Source: Bradyrhizobium roseum
Lineage (GTDB): Bacteria; Pseudomonadota; Alphaproteobacteria; Rhizobiales; Xanthobacteraceae
Direction: 5' to 3'
Assembly (NCBI RefSeq): GCF_030413175.1
Contig: NZ_CP129212.1
Span: forward strand, 124,001 to 188,000
DNA length: 64,000 nucleotides
A program made the position numbers and the translations under genes. Below are positions 61,767 to 64,000 of the stretch, in pieces. Every line of letters begins with the position of its first letter. The first letter of the stretch is position 1. Below the pieces are notes generated by a model that was not told the origin of the DNA, did no database searches, and worked only from the letters and a program-made list of their open reading frames with translations.

Positions 61767-63158
61767 CTAGGAATTGTCCCTCACGCGCGTCAGCAGCGTC
61801 AGACCTGCCAGGAAAAACACCACCAGCACCACCATGCCGGCCTTCTGGCTTCCGGTCGCGGCGGTGATCGCACCTATCAACAGCGGGCCAATGAACGACG
61901 TCACCTTTCCGGTCAGCGCGAACAGGCCGAAATATTGCGCGATGCGATCTTTCGGCGCGAGACGGATCAGCAGCGTGCGCGACGCTGCCTGTAGTGGTCC
62001 TCCGGCCGCGCCGATCAGGCATCCGAGCACGAGATAGGCGCGCTCGGCCGCGCCGGAAAACAATCCGCCACCGGGCACCGGCGGCGCCACCTTAACAAAC
62101 AGGATCGAATCCTTGTCGACCAGCAGGATCGCCCCGACCGCGAGCAGCAGGATCAGCAAGCTGCCGGCGATGACGCGCTTGGGGCCGAGCCTGTCGTCGA
62201 GTTGGCCGCCGAGCCACGCCCCAAAGGTGCCGGCAATCGCCAGCAGAATGCCAAAACTTCCGATCTGAATCGTCCGCCAGCCGAAGGTGCCGGCGGCGTA
62301 GATGCCGCCGAACGCGAACAGCGACACCAGGCCGTCGGTGTAGATCATGTTGGCGAGCAGAAACGTCGCGAGCGATTTTCGTTTCGGCAGTTCGCCGAGC
62401 GTCCGCCTGAGCCCGCTCAATCCTTCGCGCAACGCCGCGCCGATCGGGCGTCGCGCCGGATAATCGGGCGTCAGGACGAACATCGGCAGCACGAAAATGA
62501 CGAACCAGACCGCCGTTAGCGGACCAGTGATGCGATCGCCCTGGTGAGAGGCCGGGTCGAGACCGAACAGCGGCGTCAGGCCGAACAGCGTGCGCCCGGT
62601 TTCGGGACTCGCGGCCAGGAAGCCGAGCACCAGCACGAGGCTGAGAATGCCGCCGATATAGCCGGTGGCCCAGCCGGTGCCGGACAGCCGGCCAATGCGA
62701 TCCGGCGGCACCAGTGTCGGCATCATCGCATTGTTGAAGACGATAGCGAATTCGATACCGACGCTCGCGATCGCATAAGCCAACAGCAGCGGCGGGATCA
62801 CGCTGGGATCGCCGGGCCTTCCGATCCACATCAGCGAGGCGCCGATCACCAGCAGCGCGCCAAAGCCCGCGATCCACGGCTTTCGCCGGCCGCTGGCATC
62901 CGCAATCGAACCCAGCACGGGCGAAAGCAGCGCGATCGCAAGACCCGCCGCCGCGGTGGCGAACCCCCACAGCGCCTGCCCCTGGGCCGGATCCGGCGCG
63001 ACGAAGCTCGCGAAATAGGGCGCGAAGACGAAAGTGGTGATCAGCGTAAAATAGGGCTGCGCGGCCCAGTCGAAGAAGATCCAGCTGATGACGGCAGCGC
63101 GGCGCGGATATTCCCGCGGCGTTTGGGCGCCGGTTGCCTCGGGAGCGATCACCGTCAT
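61767..63158 (-). CDS. MFS transporter of the UMF1 family
   Basis: The product has 463 residues and about 12 hydrophobic segments. It begins near YPRRAAVISWIFFDWAAQPY, and SIADASGRRKPWIAGFG is the UMF1/Atg22-like cytoplasmic motif. The substrate is unknown. The ATG at 63156-63158 is preceded by AAGGAAATTCCTCAC; an upstream TTG at 63176 falls on that ribosome-binding site, so it was rejected. Confidence 0.85.
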   Translation of the reverse strand: MTVIAPEATGAQTPREYPRRAAVISWIFFDWAAQPYFTLITTFVFAPYFASFVAPDPAQGQALWGFATAAAGLAIALLSPVLGSIADASGRRKPWIAGFGALLVIGASLMWIGRPGDPSVIPPLLLAYAIASVGIEFAIVFNNAMMPTLVPPDRIGRLSGTGWATGYIGGILSLVLVLGFLAASPETGRTLFGLTPLFGLDPASHQGDRITGPLTAVWFVIFVLPMFVLTPDYPARRPIGAALREGLSGLRRTLGELPKRKSLATFLLANMIYTDGLVSLFAFGGIYAAGTFGWRTIQIGSFGILLAIAGTFGAWLGGQLDDRLGPKRVIAGSLLILLLAVGAILLVDKDSILFVKVAPPVPGGGLFSGAAERAYLVLGCLIGAAGGPLQAASRTLLIRLAPKDRIAQYFGLFALTGKVTSFIGPLLIGAITAATGSQKAGMVVLVVFFLAGLTLLTRVRDNS

Positions 63159-63286
63159 GTGAGGAATTTCCTTCAAAAGTCGCGCGGGCCATTTTGCCGA
63201 TCGAATCCAAACCCATATAGCATTCGTCAGCGGTACCGGCCGTTATTGCCCGGCGTCACCCAGGCTTCAACTGCGGCGGATTTTCG

Positions 63287-64000
63287 ATGACTGTCTCTTC
63301 GATCCGATGGCGCCGGCTGGCCGCCACAATCGTCCTTGCGTTCGCGTGCGCGACAGCCGCGCTTGCGCAGGATCGCCGCGGTTTCGCGCCGGTCGATCTC
63401 TCCACGGTTCGCGCCATCACGGCCGAGCACGGCATGGTGGTGGCGCAGGAGCGGCTTGCTGCGGAGATCGGCGCAGGCATCCTGCGGCAGGGCGGCAATG
63501 CGGTTGACGCCGCGGTCGCCACCGGCTTTGCGCTGGCCGTCACCTATCCGCGGGCCGGCAACATCGGCGGCGGCGGCTTCATGGTGATTCATTCGGCGGC
63601 GCGCAATGAGGCTGTCGCCATCGACTATCGCGAGACCGCGCCGGGCGCGATCACGCCGGATGTTTTTCTCGGAGCAGACGGCAAGCCCGACACCGACAAG
63701 TCGCGCAATTCCGCGCTCGGCATCGGCGTGCCCGGCACGGTCGCCGGGCTGGCGCTGGCGCTGGAAAAGTACGGCTCGGGCCGTTTCACGCTCGCGCAAA
63801 TCCTCACGCCCGCCATCGCGCTGGCGCGCGACGGTTTTGTGGTCGCCGACGACCTGGCCGACACGCTGTCGGACATGTATCGCCGGATGGGACGCTGGTC
63901 GAATTCAGCCAAGGCGTTCTCCCGCAGCGACGGCACGCCGCTGCAGGAAGGCGACCGGCTGATTCAGCCCGATCTCGCGGCGACGCTGGCGGCGATTGCC
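63287..64000 (+). CDS. ggt: Gamma-glutamyltransferase, N-terminal part (cut by window edge)
   Basis: The first 238 codons of an exported gamma-glutamyltransferase are visible. A signal peptide (LAATIVLAFACATAALA, cleavage before QDR) precedes HGMVVAQERLAAEIGAGILR, GGNAVDAAVATGFAL and IDYRETAPG. The active-site Thr after autocleavage lies beyond the window. The enzyme cleaves glutathione and other gamma-glutamyl compounds in the periplasm. The frame runs to the last base without a stop. Confidence 0.92.
   Translation, partial: MTVSSIRWRRLAATIVLAFACATAALAQDRRGFAPVDLSTVRAITAEHGMVVAQERLAAEIGAGILRQGGNAVDAAVATGFALAVTYPRAGNIGGGGFMVIHSAARNEAVAIDYRETAPGAITPDVFLGADGKPDTDKSRNSALGIGVPGTVAGLALALEKYGSGRFTLAQILTPAIALARDGFVVADDLADTLSDMYRRMGRWSNSAKAFSRSDGTPLQEGDRLIQPDLAATLAAIA

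Overview
The window looks like ordinary core chromosome from a GC-rich alphaproteobacterium. Bradyrhizobium or a close relative (Nitrobacteraceae) is the best guess. The guess rests on recognised protein families (pmtA-type methyltransferase, DUF2244, DUF1330, NDUFA9-family protein, CopA with a YHS domain), gene order, and short 'GTCATGGCCGGG...' intergenic palindromes of the kind scattered through such genomes. No taxonomic search was possible.

Layout. 1-7.2 kb, minus strand: the N-terminus of a chemotaxis receptor, then a run read right to left as rnd, lptC, lptA, lptB, rpoN, hpf, ptsN. This joins LPS transport to the sigma-54/PTS-Ntr module. 7.2-10.6 kb is the most degraded part: a gene-poor stretch, a TetR regulator with an AT-rich palindrome at its start, a broken TonB receptor, a PepSY membrane protein and tRNA-Leu(CAG). 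10.7-17 kb: an NDUFA9-like protein, uppP, a GST, queG, a thioesterase-like protein, a SnoaL-like protein and an alpha/beta hydrolase. 17.2-23.7 kb: infC (ATT start), then rpmI-rplT-pheS-pheT and a TauE-type permease. 23.8-32.7 kb: an exported flavin amine oxidase and a permuted NlpC/P60-like protein, followed by a metal block. In that block a TonB receptor faces nikR across a perfect NikR operator, and csoR faces copA across an inverted repeat, followed by a Met/His-rich periplasmic protein. 32.7-42 kb: HMG-CoA lyase, a CysZ/EI24 protein, nth, DUF2244, an Ada-like protein, gpmI, dapB, DUF1330, pyrF, an FMN reductase and pmtA. 42-53.5 kb: dnaJ, dnaK with a heat-shock-type promoter, a secreted protein, an exported nicotinamidase, an AraC regulator with a VOC protein, then grpE-hrcA divergent from rph-rdgB-hemW. 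53.5-64 kb: an LpoA-like lipoprotein divergent from rsmI-yraN-gshB, a coiled-coil membrane protein, an exported metallo-beta-lactamase-fold protein, a small unknown, a ComM/YifB ATPase, an MFS transporter, and the start of a gamma-glutamyltransferase cut by the window edge.

How the genes work together. Four groups are coherent: envelope biogenesis (lptABC, uppP, LpoA-like), translation (infC, rpmI, rplT, pheST, tRNA-Leu, queG, rsmI, hpf), protein folding (dnaK, dnaJ, grpE, hrcA) and nickel/copper homeostasis (receptor-nikR, csoR-copA-chaperone-like protein).

I found no prophage, insertion sequence, CRISPR array, toxin or defence island, and no clearly new system. The most informative non-coding signals are the NikR operator, the CsoR-type operator, a terminator-like hairpin just before rpmI, the infC ATT start and the dispersed palindromes.
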